From Corythucha ciliata (Eukaryota > Arthropoda > Insecta > Hemiptera > Tingidae), in the NCBI GenBank assembly GCA_038030265.1, contig CM075942.1, positions 45,846,751 to 45,910,750 on the forward strand: 64,000 nt of DNA. The letters are read 5' to 3'. The notes beneath the pieces are model-generated. The model was not told where the DNA came from, did no database searches, and worked only from the letters and a program-made list of their open reading frames with translations. Each line of letters begins with the position of its first letter. The stretch's first letter is position 1. Shown here one piece after another: positions 28,027-37,129 of this stretch. The translations under genes were made by a program, and so were the position numbers.

Positions 28027-30336
28027 GTACTTGAATAAACCTAAATTTCGTTTTTACTTCTATGTTCCCGTAGGGAAGGAAGTTTGGTAATGGAAAAAAA
28101 AAAATTTTTAGCTGACACCAGATTCGTGTTCCTGGACCCCGAAAAGGCCTAAAATCTCGATTTTCAGTATGGCGTCTGTCGTCCGTCCTTCTTCCGTCGT
28201 CCACTTTTATTCTCGACAGATCTGGACGAGTGATGGCTCAAAAGTTGTGTCTTCATCTCTAGATGTACACCGTAAAATTTGAAAACGATTGATTTAGCGA
28301 AATGGAAGATATTATAACAAATGTGCTCGATGTAAAAATGGTTGGATCCTTATAATTCCAAGAGAATATTATAAAATTTGATGATCGATCAGCTGTTAAA
28401 ATTTGAATAAGATTTGTTGAGCGGTACAGTTGCTATCAGAATTTTAGTCCGATTTCCTCTCATGATGGCTTAAAATGACCACAACAAAATTCCCCATCGA
28501 TGATCTGGCCATTTTTTTCGGAATTCAATTTGGTTTTTTTAAATTAATTTTTTAAAACAAATTGACGAGGACGAATTTGAAGATTCGTTTCTCTTTGATT
28601 ATTTTGAGTTTTAGCGTGTGTCTTACTGATCAAATTTTGTCCATTATTTCATTCATTGATCGTGTTGAATATTTCAAATTGATAGTTACCGTTAAAGAGA
28701 ACTATATTAGGCTACAAAATTATTTATTCGTCACGTCGTTAGAATTTGTGTGTTCATATTTTTTGCGTGTTATTATTGCATCAATCGTTGACCTGGGATG
28801 AATATTGAGAGAAATAGAGCTCTTTCCAGCAAATTTTAGAACTTTGGCATTTTTATGAGAACAGAAGTTCAGGACAGGCTAGGGCAAATTAATTAATTTT
28901 GATGGATGAGTTGATTAATCACTCCTGTCGGAATTGTTTCGTGTGAAAGGCATGATGTAAGCGAACGACGGGAACATGGAAGTATCGTGGGGTCCTCCAC
29001 ACAATTTAGTAGAAAACGTCAATTTTATGAGAAATTCTTATGGCGCTACCTCTGTAGTTGTAGTAACCTTGGGTTACGATAAATTATTGAAAGTTCGGCC
29101 TCTAATAGATAAGTTGACGAAAAACTTCAATAATATTTCCCCCGAGGAAATGCATTCAATTGATGAGCAGGTGATTCCCTTCAAAGGCCGCAGTTTTTTG
29201 AAACAATAAAATAAATCAAACCCACATAAGAGGGGGTTCAAAGTGTTCACACGAACTATTTAAAAGGGGCTTTACACGAGTAAGTTTTTTGATCAAAGTA
29301 GCCATTGTTGTAAAAAACATTAACAGAAGTTCCCTGCCTGAAACGGTCTGCTTGATCATTTATTAGGTTGAAAAATATTATTCGCGGGGGGGGGGGGCTA
29401 GTTATTTGGTGCATCACACGATTCAGGGGTCTTGCTCGTGTAAACACCCTCAACGGGAATAAAATTGCTCCATGGGGCCGAATTCCAGGGTATTTGCTAA
29501 TGTAATGGCTTCCTTCAAAATTGTATAAATACCTGCCCCCCTATTCTGTAACTCTGTGCGTTAGAAAAATTTCTCAGCTGATCACATTTAATTATTCACC
29601 TTGTTTATTTCGCTAGCGCACGCGTTAAGAGTTACAGAATAGGGGGGGGGGGCGAGAAATCCTGCCCTGTGTTTCTGAGCTTCTAGAAAACTCTCAATTA
29701 GTTCGACCTATCGACTAACATTTGCTTATTCCATTTTTATTTGTTCCACAGAAGGCTCAAGCAAGTTATAATTTCTACACGTGGCCATCGGCGCCCATTC
29801 TAGCCTGGTTTCTTTGGGAACACAGATCGGAGCTCGTAGGAAAGCGCGTCGTTGAACTCGGAGCAGGAACTGCTCTACCGGGCATACTAGCGGCCAAGTG
29901 TGGCGCACGAGTGACCCTCACCGAAAGCGCGACTCTGCCCAAGGCTCTGCAGCACGTCGCCCGTTGCTGCGAGGTGAACAATTTGACCGGTGACCAGGTG
30001 AAAATCGTCGGTCTCACGTGGGGCCTATTTCTGTCCGACGCTCTTAATTTGGGTCCCGTCGATTTGATCGTCGGCTCGGACTGCTTTTACGATCCTTCCG
30101 TTTTTGAAGAGATCTTAGTGTCAGTGTCGTTCATTTTGGACAATAACCCTCAAGCGCGTTTTTTGTCCGTCTACCAGGAACGATCTGCTGACTGGTCTAT
30201 AGAACATTTGCTCAATAAGTGGAATCTGAGGTGCGAGCATATACCAATCAACTCACTTGGCGCGGATTCAGGCCTTGACATTAACGAATTGATGCAAGAT
30301 CACACCATTCATTTACTGGAAATCACGAAGAAATGA
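23304..30336 (+). CDS. METTL23: METTL23-like SAM-dependent methyltransferase
   Basis: METTL23 is a seven-beta-strand methyltransferase reported to modify histone H3 arginine 17. Exon 1 is 23304-23420 (39 codons) and ends TLEIFVPE. Exon 2 is 29752-30336, after a TTCCACAG acceptor, and continues KAQASYNFYTWPSAPILAWF. The join restores the family's [IV]PE...Y..Y.WPSA context and keeps phase 0. The product is about 233 residues. Motif I is VVELGAGTALPGILAAKCGA. Later motifs are VDLIVGSDCFYDP and QERSADWSIEHLLNKW. The 6.3 kb intron is full of transposons. The TGA stop (30334-30336) overlaps the next gene's ATG. The exon 1 join is inferred from sequence and needs RNA support. Confidence 0.9.
24005..24144. 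mobile_element. Palindromic MITE, CCTTGCCACA family, copy 2
   Basis: AAGACCTTGCCACACTGAAC pairs with GTTCGGTGTGGCAATAAGGCC at the right end. The centre has GTATACCCCGTTACCATAG, similar to the copy at 1416-1572. Confidence 0.8.
24456..24600. mobile_element. Palindromic MITE, AAAGGCCCGTTCACAAGCTC
   Basis: Ends AAAGGCCCGTTCACAAGCTC and GAGCTTGTGAACGGGCCTTT are perfectly inverted over 20 bp and flanked by TTT/TTAA sequence. The arms continue imperfectly inward. It has no coding content. Confidence 0.85.
24601..25100. repeat. Interspersed repeat shared with 46600-47360
   Basis: Shared phrases include GTAGCCTTTGATTCCCATTT, GGGACGGCTTAGGGTATCCG and CTTTCCGACCGCCAGCTGCC. They appear reversed at 46680-46760 and 46840-46870. 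Family unknown, non-coding. Confidence 0.75.
25239..26076 (+). mobile_element. Pogo/Tigger-like remnant
   Basis: The left end is GTGGGGTAAGTTGGCTC and the right end, inverted, is GGGGAGCGCGGGGCATGTTGGC. Both abut TA. Inside, 25346-25657 encodes a pipsqueak-type helix-turn-helix. The DDE catalytic domain is missing. A fragment with the same end sequence (ATGCCCCGCGCTCCCC) also lies at about 24414-24432. Confidence 0.5.
25346..25657 (+). pseudogene. HTH (psq-type) transposase fragment
   Basis: The frame begins MPDDNIIRKRAVEVH and contains ISLTDAPHQFSIPWRTLARY. This follows the pattern of a psq-type helix-turn-helix of pogo-like transposases (..S..DAA..F.IP..TL.R..). After about residue 60 the similarity stops and no DDE domain follows. 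It is most likely a decayed transposase N terminus; exaptation cannot be excluded. Confidence 0.5.
26903..27038. mobile_element. MITE, TAATGGCGTTTTC family, diverged copy
   Basis: ATGGTGATTTCCATTCAACACAC on the left faces TGAATGTCAAACGCCATTA on the right. The centre shares GAGAAGACGGGTGG with the other copies. It is an older, diverged member. Confidence 0.65.
27150..27279. mobile_element. MITE, GGCCCGTTTTCACCAAC family, copy 2
   Basis: Shares GATCAACAACTACGATTACAATG and GTTTAAAGTTGATCGTGATT-type segments (inverted) with the element at 790-941, and ends TTGGTGAAAATGGACCTTA. The left end is worn. Confidence 0.65.
27744..28025 (+). mobile_element. tRNA-derived SINE, copy 2, with (AAT)n tail
   Basis: A perfect 13 bp duplication AGTACTTGAATAA flanks it (27731-27743 and 28026-28038). 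The 5' end GCGCGCCTCGAT and body (CGTGAGGGCGCTCACGGC, TTAGGCGCCAG) match the other copies with divergence. The tail is a long AAT-type microsatellite instead of poly-A. A minus-strand open frame with a tyrosine run is only this microsatellite. Confidence 0.85.
27967..28025. repeat. (AAT)n microsatellite
   Basis: About 18 uninterrupted ATA/AAT triplets form the 3' tail of the SINE at 27744. Such tails arise from poly-A mutation and slippage. Confidence 0.95.
28976..29262 (+). pseudogene. piggyBac-type transposase fragment
   Basis: The frame contains KVRPLIDKLTKNFN and then HSIDEQVIPFKGRSFLKQ, the conserved region around a catalytic aspartate of piggyBac (DDE_Tnp_1_7) transposases. A TAA stop at about 29207 interrupts it, and homologous sequence (NPHKRGFKVFTR) continues in frame beyond. 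It covers less than a fifth of a normal transposase and is dead. Confidence 0.75.
29266..29450. mobile_element. MITE with TTTACACGAG termini
   Basis: GGGCTTTACACGAGTAAG on the left pairs with CTTGCTCGTGTAAACACCC on the right. The interior is unpaired and includes a G-run at 29389-29398. Target duplication not clear. Confidence 0.6.
29535..29653. mobile_element. Palindromic MITE, CCCCCCTATTCTGTAACTC
   Basis: CCCCCCTATTCTGTAACTC pairs with GAGTTACAGAATAGGGGGG about 100 bp away, and GCG/CGC-rich inner arms also match. It ends just upstream of METTL23 exon 2. Confidence 0.75.
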
Positions 30337-30593
30337 CGATGACGTTAGCAAAGGCGGTTCATAAAGTTTTTGTTTCTAATCTTCCTTGGACTGTCAACGG
30401 ACAGAAGCTCAGACAGTACTTTTCGAAGTTTGGTCAAGTTCAATACAGCAGCGTCATTTTCGATAAAAATACTGGCCTTTCAAGAGGTTACGGTTTCGTT
30501 GTGTTCAGTAATGAAATGTCTCGTAATGCCGCTTTAGAAACACCTAAGCACACCATCGAGGGGAATTCAGTTAATCTGCAAGTAGCCCATTAA
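30333..30593 (+). CDS. SLIRP: SLIRP-like mitochondrial RNA-binding protein
   Basis: SLIRP is a small RRM protein that, with LRPPRC, stabilises mitochondrial mRNAs. The 86-residue product is nearly all RRM. RNP2 is HKVFVSNLPWT and RNP1 is SRGYGFVVFS, with FDKNTG and HTIEGNSVNLQ completing the fold. Length and sequence resemble insect SLIRP. The ATG shares four bases with the METTL23 stop (ATGA, 30333-30336). A second in-frame ATG at 30339 is an alternative start. The frame is intronless. No polyadenylation signal or promoter can lie between it and METTL23, so it must be translated from the same message or from a start inside METTL23 exon 2. Confidence 0.93.
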   Translation: MTMTLAKAVHKVFVSNLPWTVNGQKLRQYFSKFGQVQYSSVIFDKNTGLSRGYGFVVFSNEMSRNAALETPKHTIEGNSVNLQVAH

Positions 30594-30607
30594 AATATAT
30601 TAAAAAT

Positions 30608-31330
30608 ATGGCAGTTAGTACAGTCGATGACTTGAAAATGAAATTCACTGCCGCGGCGGAGCATCTGCCAACTTTACTGCCGTCAGTCAACTCAGATACG
30701 CTACTTCAGCTCTACGGCCTATACAAACAAGCCACCATCGGAAATTGTAACATTCAAAAGCCTGGTTGGTACGCTTTCGAAGCCAAACAAAAGTGGGAGG
30801 CTTGGAATAGTCTAGGAGACATGTCGAAAGATTCAGCGATGACTAAATACGTGAACATAATAACGGAAATTTCGCCTAATTGGGAACTGGAGAAGGATGA
30901 TAGAGGTAAAAATCCAGGTTGGGTCAGTGTTAGTACATTGGGTGGACAGGACAGTGACTTGGATGAAGACGAAAAAGATATATTCGATCGAGTGAAAGAG
31001 GGTGACGTTGATTGGGTTCGGAAATACGGCGAGGACGTCATTTCTATCGTCGACGAAGACGGCCTTCTACCTCTCCACTGGGCAGCGGATCGAGGGTACG
31101 CTCAAATGATAAGTTGTTTGATCGACATGGGCGCTGAAGTTAACGCTCGCGATAGTAGTGGTCAGACGGCTTTGCACTACGCGTCGGCTTGTGGTCACGG
31201 TGAAGTCGTGCAGCTGTTGTTGAAACACGAAGCGGATCGAAATATTAAATGCACGGACGGACTTATGGCAGTTGACGTTGCGGAAGATGATGTCATCAGA
31301 AATCTTCTCAAATCATCGACTTCGACTTAG
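30608..31330 (+). CDS. ACBD6: ACBD6-like acyl-CoA-binding ankyrin protein
   Basis: ACBD6 binds long-chain acyl-CoA and supports lipid handling and protein N-myristoylation. The 240-residue product has an acyl-CoA-binding domain at about residues 10-95 (LLQLYGLYKQATIGNC, PGWYAFEAKQKWEAW, YVNIITEISPNW). An acidic linker follows (DSDLDEDEKDIFDRVKEGD), then two ankyrin repeats (GLLPLHWAADRGYAQMISCL and GQTALHYASACGHGEVVQLL). This is the full family architecture. It is a single exon and starts 14 bp after the SLIRP stop. An AATAAA at 31383 lies 53 bp past its stop. From memory, Drosophila has a dicistronic SLIRP/ACBD6-like pair (CG33714/CG33713), which would fit this arrangement. Confidence 0.95.
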   Translation: MAVSTVDDLKMKFTAAAEHLPTLLPSVNSDTLLQLYGLYKQATIGNCNIQKPGWYAFEAKQKWEAWNSLGDMSKDSAMTKYVNIITEISPNWELEKDDRGKNPGWVSVSTLGGQDSDLDEDEKDIFDRVKEGDVDWVRKYGEDVISIVDEDGLLPLHWAADRGYAQMISCLIDMGAEVNARDSSGQTALHYASACGHGEVVQLLLKHEADRNIKCTDGLMAVDVAEDDVIRNLLKSSTST

Positions 31331-31382
31331 TTTTTTGTTTTGTTTTGTTTTAGTAGCGAGTGGTAAAATTGGTCACGTATTG

Positions 31383-31388
31383 AATAAA
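31383..31388 (+). promoter_or_regulatory. Polyadenylation signal AATAAA
   Basis: This is the first perfect AATAAA after the METTL23-SLIRP-ACBD6 run, so it is the likely common 3' end of the unit. Confidence 0.7.
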
Positions 31389-33227
31389 ATACTGGCGTTC
31401 ACTCAGTAGTAGGAAAATAACTTCGATTTTGTATTTGTCTCCCGGAAGGGTGTGATAATGATATTAAAAGTAAGTTTTTGCCTTATATTGATAATGAAAC
31501 CCCCGATAATGATCGGCCCGTGAGTTTCTCACTGTCAGTTTCAGCCCAATACCCCAACGCAAGATCGGTCATGGAGGCACTTACAGTGTCTTCGGATCCA
31601 TGGGCCCTAAGAAAACTGCCTACGTAGTAGCTAAAAATTATGGAATCACAGGACAAGCCCCTTTCCACGTCTTGCCCCTTCACTTCGCAGTGTCACAAAC
31701 AAATATGAATTATCGTGTTGAATAATGGTGGTAGGGTTCGTTGAATTACGACTCCCTCAATTTTAACCGCGAATAAACGTTCTTATCATTTTTAGCCCTG
31801 ATTAGCAATTTAATTAAACTAGTATTTAAGGCTGTTGACGGTGAAGCTTTGAAAATCACCCTGAGACAAGAGATGGCGCTGTACATCGCGTGGAAAAAAT
31901 TAAAATGGGAAATTTTAGTACGAAAACTATACACCAGAATTCGTTTTCTTAACTTCTTACTTGAAACCCTGATATTTGAACATTTTCGCATCTAGGTATC
32001 TTTTTGAGTCGAAGTCAGAACTGTCAGAAGAAGTGCCCTTGACCCCGCGAGTTTATTACAAGTGAAGTGTGATCTGATAATGCCTCAGCCAGTGTCTAGT
32101 GATGCTCTAATTGAAATCAGAAACGTACCAATTTCACTTCAAGTTGTAGTGTATACGAAATAGGAGTGCAATAAATAAGATGACATTATTATTGTGTCAG
32201 TCATTTTCCCGAGATATAGATTTTAGGCGAAAGCATAACGCCTGGAAAACAAGCTCAAGGAAACGATCAAGTTGCCGTCAGAAAGAATTATTTTTCCTTG
32301 ACTGAGTACACGTCGGAAAATTAGACTGTCATACCAAACCTGATAATTTTTACGGTAGATAATAATTATTGACTATTCGACAATTGTACTGTTTCTACCG
32401 ATAAATTCGAAATTTGGGCAGTGTACGTCGAATTAGCTAGCGCTGTTAGTGCTTTGGGTAATGACTGTAAAAATGACTATTGACCAAAACTATCCCTTGA
32501 AACTACGATTACGATTCATTATTTCTCGACTGTGAATGGAAAACTTGCATGAATGCCCGATTTGGGGGAAAAGTATATCGGTGAATTGACACATGCGGAC
32601 AAGGATATTAACAGTAGTTCCTGGCCGATTGGTGCTACTGGTGATCTTTAGATAAATTTCAAAGTTCTTCAGGAGGGGATGGATGGTACGAGGGAAAAAT
32701 GACGTCAATGTGCAGTTTTGAAGCATTTGAGGAAACTTACAAATAACAAGAAAAATTAAACCCCAGAAAACGCGTATTCCCCCCTCTTCCCAACACCATC
32801 CATTTCAATAACTGCCTTTTGACGCAATCAAACCCCCACTCAAAATTTTTAAAAATTCGCCTTAAAAAAAACCCTTGATTGATTTCAATGTTTAATGTGG
32901 GCAATTGTCTTGTTGAAGCGCCCTCTTCAAGAAACACCAGTGATTGAAAAATGTGCAAGTTCCCCATTGGTGATTTATCGGCTGAAGAATATGTATGCGC
33001 AGAAAACTACGACTTTCACGCCAAGTCGTGAGAAAAGAGGTCTTTCTTTTTGCTGCACTCTAGAAAAACACATGATTTGATTGATGTGAGACCTATACCG
33101 GGTGTACTTGGTCCACGTGGCACAAATAAAGCAGGTGATTCTAGACCATATTTACGTCAAAGAATGACCAAATATACCATGGTCCGAATATCAACCGTTT
33201 CCGACAAAAACGCACTTTTCCGCTTTT
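31389..33227. other. Intergenic, nothing recognised
   Basis: AT-rich sequence without a credible gene on either strand. Open frames of 60-81 residues here show no domain, no codon pattern and no splice context. Confidence 0.5.
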
Positions 33228-34035
33228 TCAACGTATCGCTGGTTTTCCTCAAACAAACTGCAATAACTCTCACAATTTTCGTCGCAAGTAATATTGTAGC
33301 ACGCCACTGTAAAGGGCACAAACTTGTCTTTTTATTATGTCTACATGGTTTTGGAATCAGCTTGAGTTGAAGGCCGTTAATGCTGAGCTGAATTCCCAAG
33401 TTGTCCTATTTTACCATCAAACACGTGTTTTCTAACACCTTTAATTTCAATCACAGCACATCGAGCATTCGTTATGAAACACGAATGATACAAAAAATAA
33501 ATAAATCGAAATACCTATTGTGTTTTGTGTGGGCCCTATGAGGGGGGGGGGGTGTATGAGTGAAGAATTCACTGCATTCGTATTTTTATAATTTTCTGAG
33601 ACCGATTTAGCGATTTGGATTTAATCATCCGCCAATAAGACGATAGTTCTCTTTTATTTCCAGTGGCTACAACATCCTTATTTTGGCAATTACACTTGAC
33701 AATTTCAAACCTTTGTCCAAATATCTTGGCTGTTACAGTGGCAATATCCATTTCATCGTAGGTCATTGGAAAGTTTTTTCCGCAGAGCGACTCATCTTGA
33801 TAATGCTGTGTGTGAAATTAAAGCTGTTAGAAAACCCTTGTTTGGTGGAAAAAGAGGACAACTTGGAAATTCAGCCCAGTATTAAGGGCCTTTAACTCAA
33901 GCTGATTCCAAAACCACGTAGACATAATAAAAAGACAATTTTGTGCCATTTCAGTGGTGTGCTTCATTATTACGTGCGACGAAAATTGTCGGAGTTATGG
34001 CAGTTTGCTTGAGGAAAACCAGCGATGCGTTAATT
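33228..34035. repeat. Inverted repeat, ~230 bp arms
   Basis: The left arm, about 33228-33465 (CGCTGGTTTTCCTCAAAC ... GTCTACATGGTTTTGGAATC), is the reverse complement of about 33806-34030 (GATTCCAAAACCACGTAGAC ... GAGGAAAACCAGCG). A ~340 bp spacer separates them. Divergence is roughly a fifth of positions by eye. It looks like a foldback element; family unknown. Confidence 0.75.
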
Positions 34036-34228
34036 GTGAAAGGAACTCGCAATGGATATCATTCCACTTCTCTCTTGGAGTGCTCAATGTGTGTACTCAA
34101 AAGAAATGTGACCTCAGAAAATAATCAAACTTCGCGCACAACAAACACAGCAGCTGTTATGGGCACACTATCCATTGGCGGTGGTTTTTCCCAGCGTTAT
34201 GGAGATACCATCCATGTCTAGCGACACT

Positions 34229-34474
34229 AAGGCACTATAAAACACGAGTACTGCAATACGGAAATCGGCGCCATGCTTGGTCCCTCACATGATTATAATT
34301 ATCACCTGATCTCATTGACAAGTAATATTTTTTGATTTATTTCGATCGCGTTCCGCGTTTGTTTGCAGTTACGATGACAATTTTTTCATTCATGATATTT
34401 TGTTTACCCTAACAACTGAGGGACCAAATATGGCGCTGAAATCCGTGTTGCAGTACCTGTGTTTTAAAGGTTCT
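34229..34474. mobile_element. MULE-like TIR element with 11 bp duplication
   Basis: Perfect 11 bp direct repeats CTAGCGACACT flank it (34218-34228 and 34475-34485). The ~60 bp ends are inverted (AAAACACGAGTACTGCAATA against TTGCAGTACCTGTGTTTT, and GGTCCCTCA against TGAGGGACC). A 9-11 bp duplication with long terminal repeats suggests the Mutator superfamily. It is non-coding. Confidence 0.7.
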
Positions 34475-34593
34475 CTAGCGACACTTGAACAAGATTGAGT
34501 CGAATCTGGACGAGCCATTGAACGAAGCGGCCAGGTAGTGCCTATATGTCTCACAAGGCACAAGGGCGTAAGGAGTTCGTTGTGTGACTCATT

Positions 34594-34795
34594 AGGGGTA
34601 CTCAAATAATCAGCCTGTAAACCTGTAAAGGAGTATTTCTCTGTAATTAAGTAAAATCCCCCCCCCCTGTCTATGCCTTACTAAAGAAACGAGATTCTTT
34701 AGCAACGTATAGACAGGAGGGGAGTGGAATTTTACTTAATTACAGGGAAATACTCCTTTACAGGTTTTTACAGGCTGATTATTTGAGTACCCCTA
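34594..34795. mobile_element. Palindromic MITE, AGGGGTACTCAAATAATCAG
   Basis: AGGGGTACTCAAATAATCAG on the left is perfectly inverted as CTGATTATTTGAGTACCCCT on the right, and arms of ~90 bp pair nearly completely (CCTGTAAAGGAGTATTTC and more). The loop is about TTACTAAAGAAACGAGA. Low arm divergence suggests a young copy. Confidence 0.85.
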
Positions 34796-35363
34796 TTCTT
34801 TGTATCATCTTTAGATGAGAAGAGTATTAAAATGACAAGATTTAGTCCAGTCAAATGGGGAATTGGCCGGGACAAACGCATAGAAGTAGTTTTGTCAACG
34901 GATCTTATGTTTCTTGGGGTGCTGAATCCGAATCTGAACTTTGCCAACAAAAAATCGGTCGGCTGCACGTCGAAAATCGCAAAAAACTGGAAATTTTCTT
35001 ACTTTTTATACTCAAACGGTTGTATCTCTGGAACTAAGTACTTTTCGATGATTGCGCTCCTTTGCATTTTTGAAATACTAAGTTTACGACTATTTAAGCC
35101 AAATTGTATCTCCGTACGACTAATGGTTCCTGAGATATGGCCCGTCAAAAATTGACCATTTTCTGCCGCTGACGGAAAATTTGCTGGAGCCTGAAGCTGG
35201 ACAAACTGATAAACGCTTGGCAATCTCTTTCAGATACACATCCTTCCATTTCCTAAAAAAATCCTGAAGATTCCACGTCGGGTGTTGGCACTGCACGATC
35301 TCAAATTTGGATTTGAGGGCCCTTTTGTTCGATTTGGTGAAATATCTCTGAGACCATCGGTGA
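34796..35363. other. Unidentified repeat-like sequence interrupted by hAT element 3
   Basis: Phrases such as GGTTGTATCTCTGGAACTA look like a dispersed repeat. The sequence continues at 39410 after the hAT insertion. Frames of up to 113 residues have no recognisable domain. Confidence 0.4.
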
Positions 35364-36473
35364 AGACTAATCATGGGCGTAGCCAGAGGTGGGCAGGGGT
35401 GGGCAGTTGCCCTCCACTAGAATCAAAAGCGCAGATTTCGTGGGGCAGGTGCCCACCCCCAAATTCCATCAAAAAGTTAAAATTCAACTCTTTTTTAATG
35501 ATTAAAACTTTCGCAGGAATTGCTCAGCATCAGAACCAATTACTCGAATTTCGCCTACTAATGCATACACCAATTTCGCTGTTTTTTGTTTTTGTTTTTT
35601 TTTTTTTGTTGTTTTTTTTATGAAAACCAAATTATGCACATTAGAATCTCTGCCTCACTAAGCAACCAGTATCACTGATTTCGACCACTAAGACATCACT
35701 TTTACTGACATTTCTTCCTCAAATGTCTTGTATTTCGATCCATAAAACCAATTTTGCGGTTTTTTCTCACTAAAAAAAAAAACAACACATTTTCGCTTAT
35801 CTTGATTAATGTTTTTTGAAAAAAAAAAAAAAGTTCTCTGACGATACCTTCAGCAAAAGAAGGCGAAAGCTCAGGAAACGAAGAAGTAGAAGAAGAAAAA
35901 AGCCAAAACCCTAAAAACATAACATTAATCAAGTTGTATGGCTTAAAAACTGGTAATATTAATAACCCATTTTCTTCATTTTAGCCGTTAAAATGTCTCA
36001 AAAAACCGTGAAATTACGCATTTTTATTTATTATTTCAATTGCGGCCATCACTGGGCATAGCCTAACCGCGAGTTGGTGCGTTCGATCTGTCAACTTCAG
36101 CCGCAAAAGAACAGTTTTTCCTCAATTTAACCTCTGGATGAACGCAATTTCTCAATTTTAGCCACGACAATTCCATCAATCAACAACAAACGGTGACAAT
36201 TTTGCCAATTCGTTTTCCCTCAATTATAGCAGCAAATTAGTGCTTTTCCCCAATTCTGCCTTGAGCAATTTTTTCCCCCTTCAAATTGTAGCAGTGAAAA
36301 GGTCCACATAACCCGCATGTGAGCGAATTTCATTAATTTTGACTTGGAAGTTGCATCGCAAAACCAATTTCACCTGCGAACGAACAATTTTCCTTAATTT
36401 TAGCCGTGAATATAAGCACTTTTTCAAAAATGTACGCGCTCTTTCTCAATTGTACCCGCAAACTTGCCATATA

Positions 36474-37026
36474 CAGGGTGTTTCAGTTTTAATGTGCAAT
36501 ACTTGCACGTGTTGTAGTACCTACTAAGACGCACCAGAAACGTCATATTGACATATGGCCCAAAATGCTTTCCTCATGAGATATTCGCGAATTTGTGGTT
36601 TTCGTCTAATCTCATCTTTTTTCTTCAAAATAGCGAGATACCGGCCAACTGCTTCGATCTGGCCTAAAATTGATGACGGATTCGGAAAGAGCACAAAATT
36701 GCCTTTTAGAATCCGCCGTCATAGTTGGTTTTGGTGGTTTTGTATGGCATTTATCATCACATGAACATGATGAAAGTGACGTGATTAACTAAGTCAAAAA
36801 ATTTTAAAGCAGTGGCAGTCAGCTGTTTCTTAGTCCCACGGATAGGTTAATTTGAGCAAAACTGCTCCATTATGTCACCTTTAAATTGACATAGAAAAAA
36901 CGTAGGCTAACCTCGCCCAATTTTGAGTAATCGACCTCTTAACCTAAAAAGTCGTAGCTAAACACTAAAAAGGACTAACTCGCAACACGAGATCTTCAAC
37001 TAAGGACATTACTGGAACTACTCCAG
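36474..37026 (+). repeat. Mariner 5' terminal inverted repeat
   Basis: About 553 bp, matched inverted to 38317-38869. The inner edge is CTCCAG near 37021-37026. A 69-residue open frame here has a near-identical twin on the minus strand of the other arm, which simply reflects the palindrome. Confidence 0.9.
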
Positions 37027-37129
37027 TTGATTCGTGCTTTATAATGTTGGATGTCCAGATGATCCTTACTGTCTCGTTTGTGCGTCCTTCATATCATTCT
37101 TTCCTTTTTTCGTGTTCTATTCTGCAAAA

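Larger units (their letters stand above)
23421..29751 (+). other. METTL23 giant intron
   Basis: Starts GTAATT and ends TTCCACAG. It contains five MITEs or palindromes, a pogo-like remnant, a SINE with microsatellite tail, a piggyBac remnant and shared interspersed repeats. 23421-24004, 26085-26630 and 28040-28975 show no recognisable gene. 26640-26880 and 27290-27600 are traces of degenerate repeats (TTTCAG...CAAAAT phrases). Confidence 0.85.

Noticed and set aside
27914..28204. Minus-strand frame with a long tyrosine run
   Set aside because: The run is the AAT microsatellite tail of a SINE.
30333..30336. ATGA overlap as evidence of bacterial origin
   Set aside because: The proteins are animal METTL23, SLIRP and ACBD6, and METTL23 carries a spliceosomal intron.
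30594..30607. ATTAAA in the SLIRP-ACBD6 gap as a polyadenylation site separating the two genes
   Set aside because: The gap is only 14 bp. Cleavage 10-30 bp downstream would fall inside ACBD6, leaving no promoter space.
36555..36764. 69-residue frame repeated almost exactly on the minus strand at 38579-38788
   Set aside because: Both are the two arms of the mariner terminal inverted repeat, so the resemblance reflects the palindrome, not a conserved peptide.
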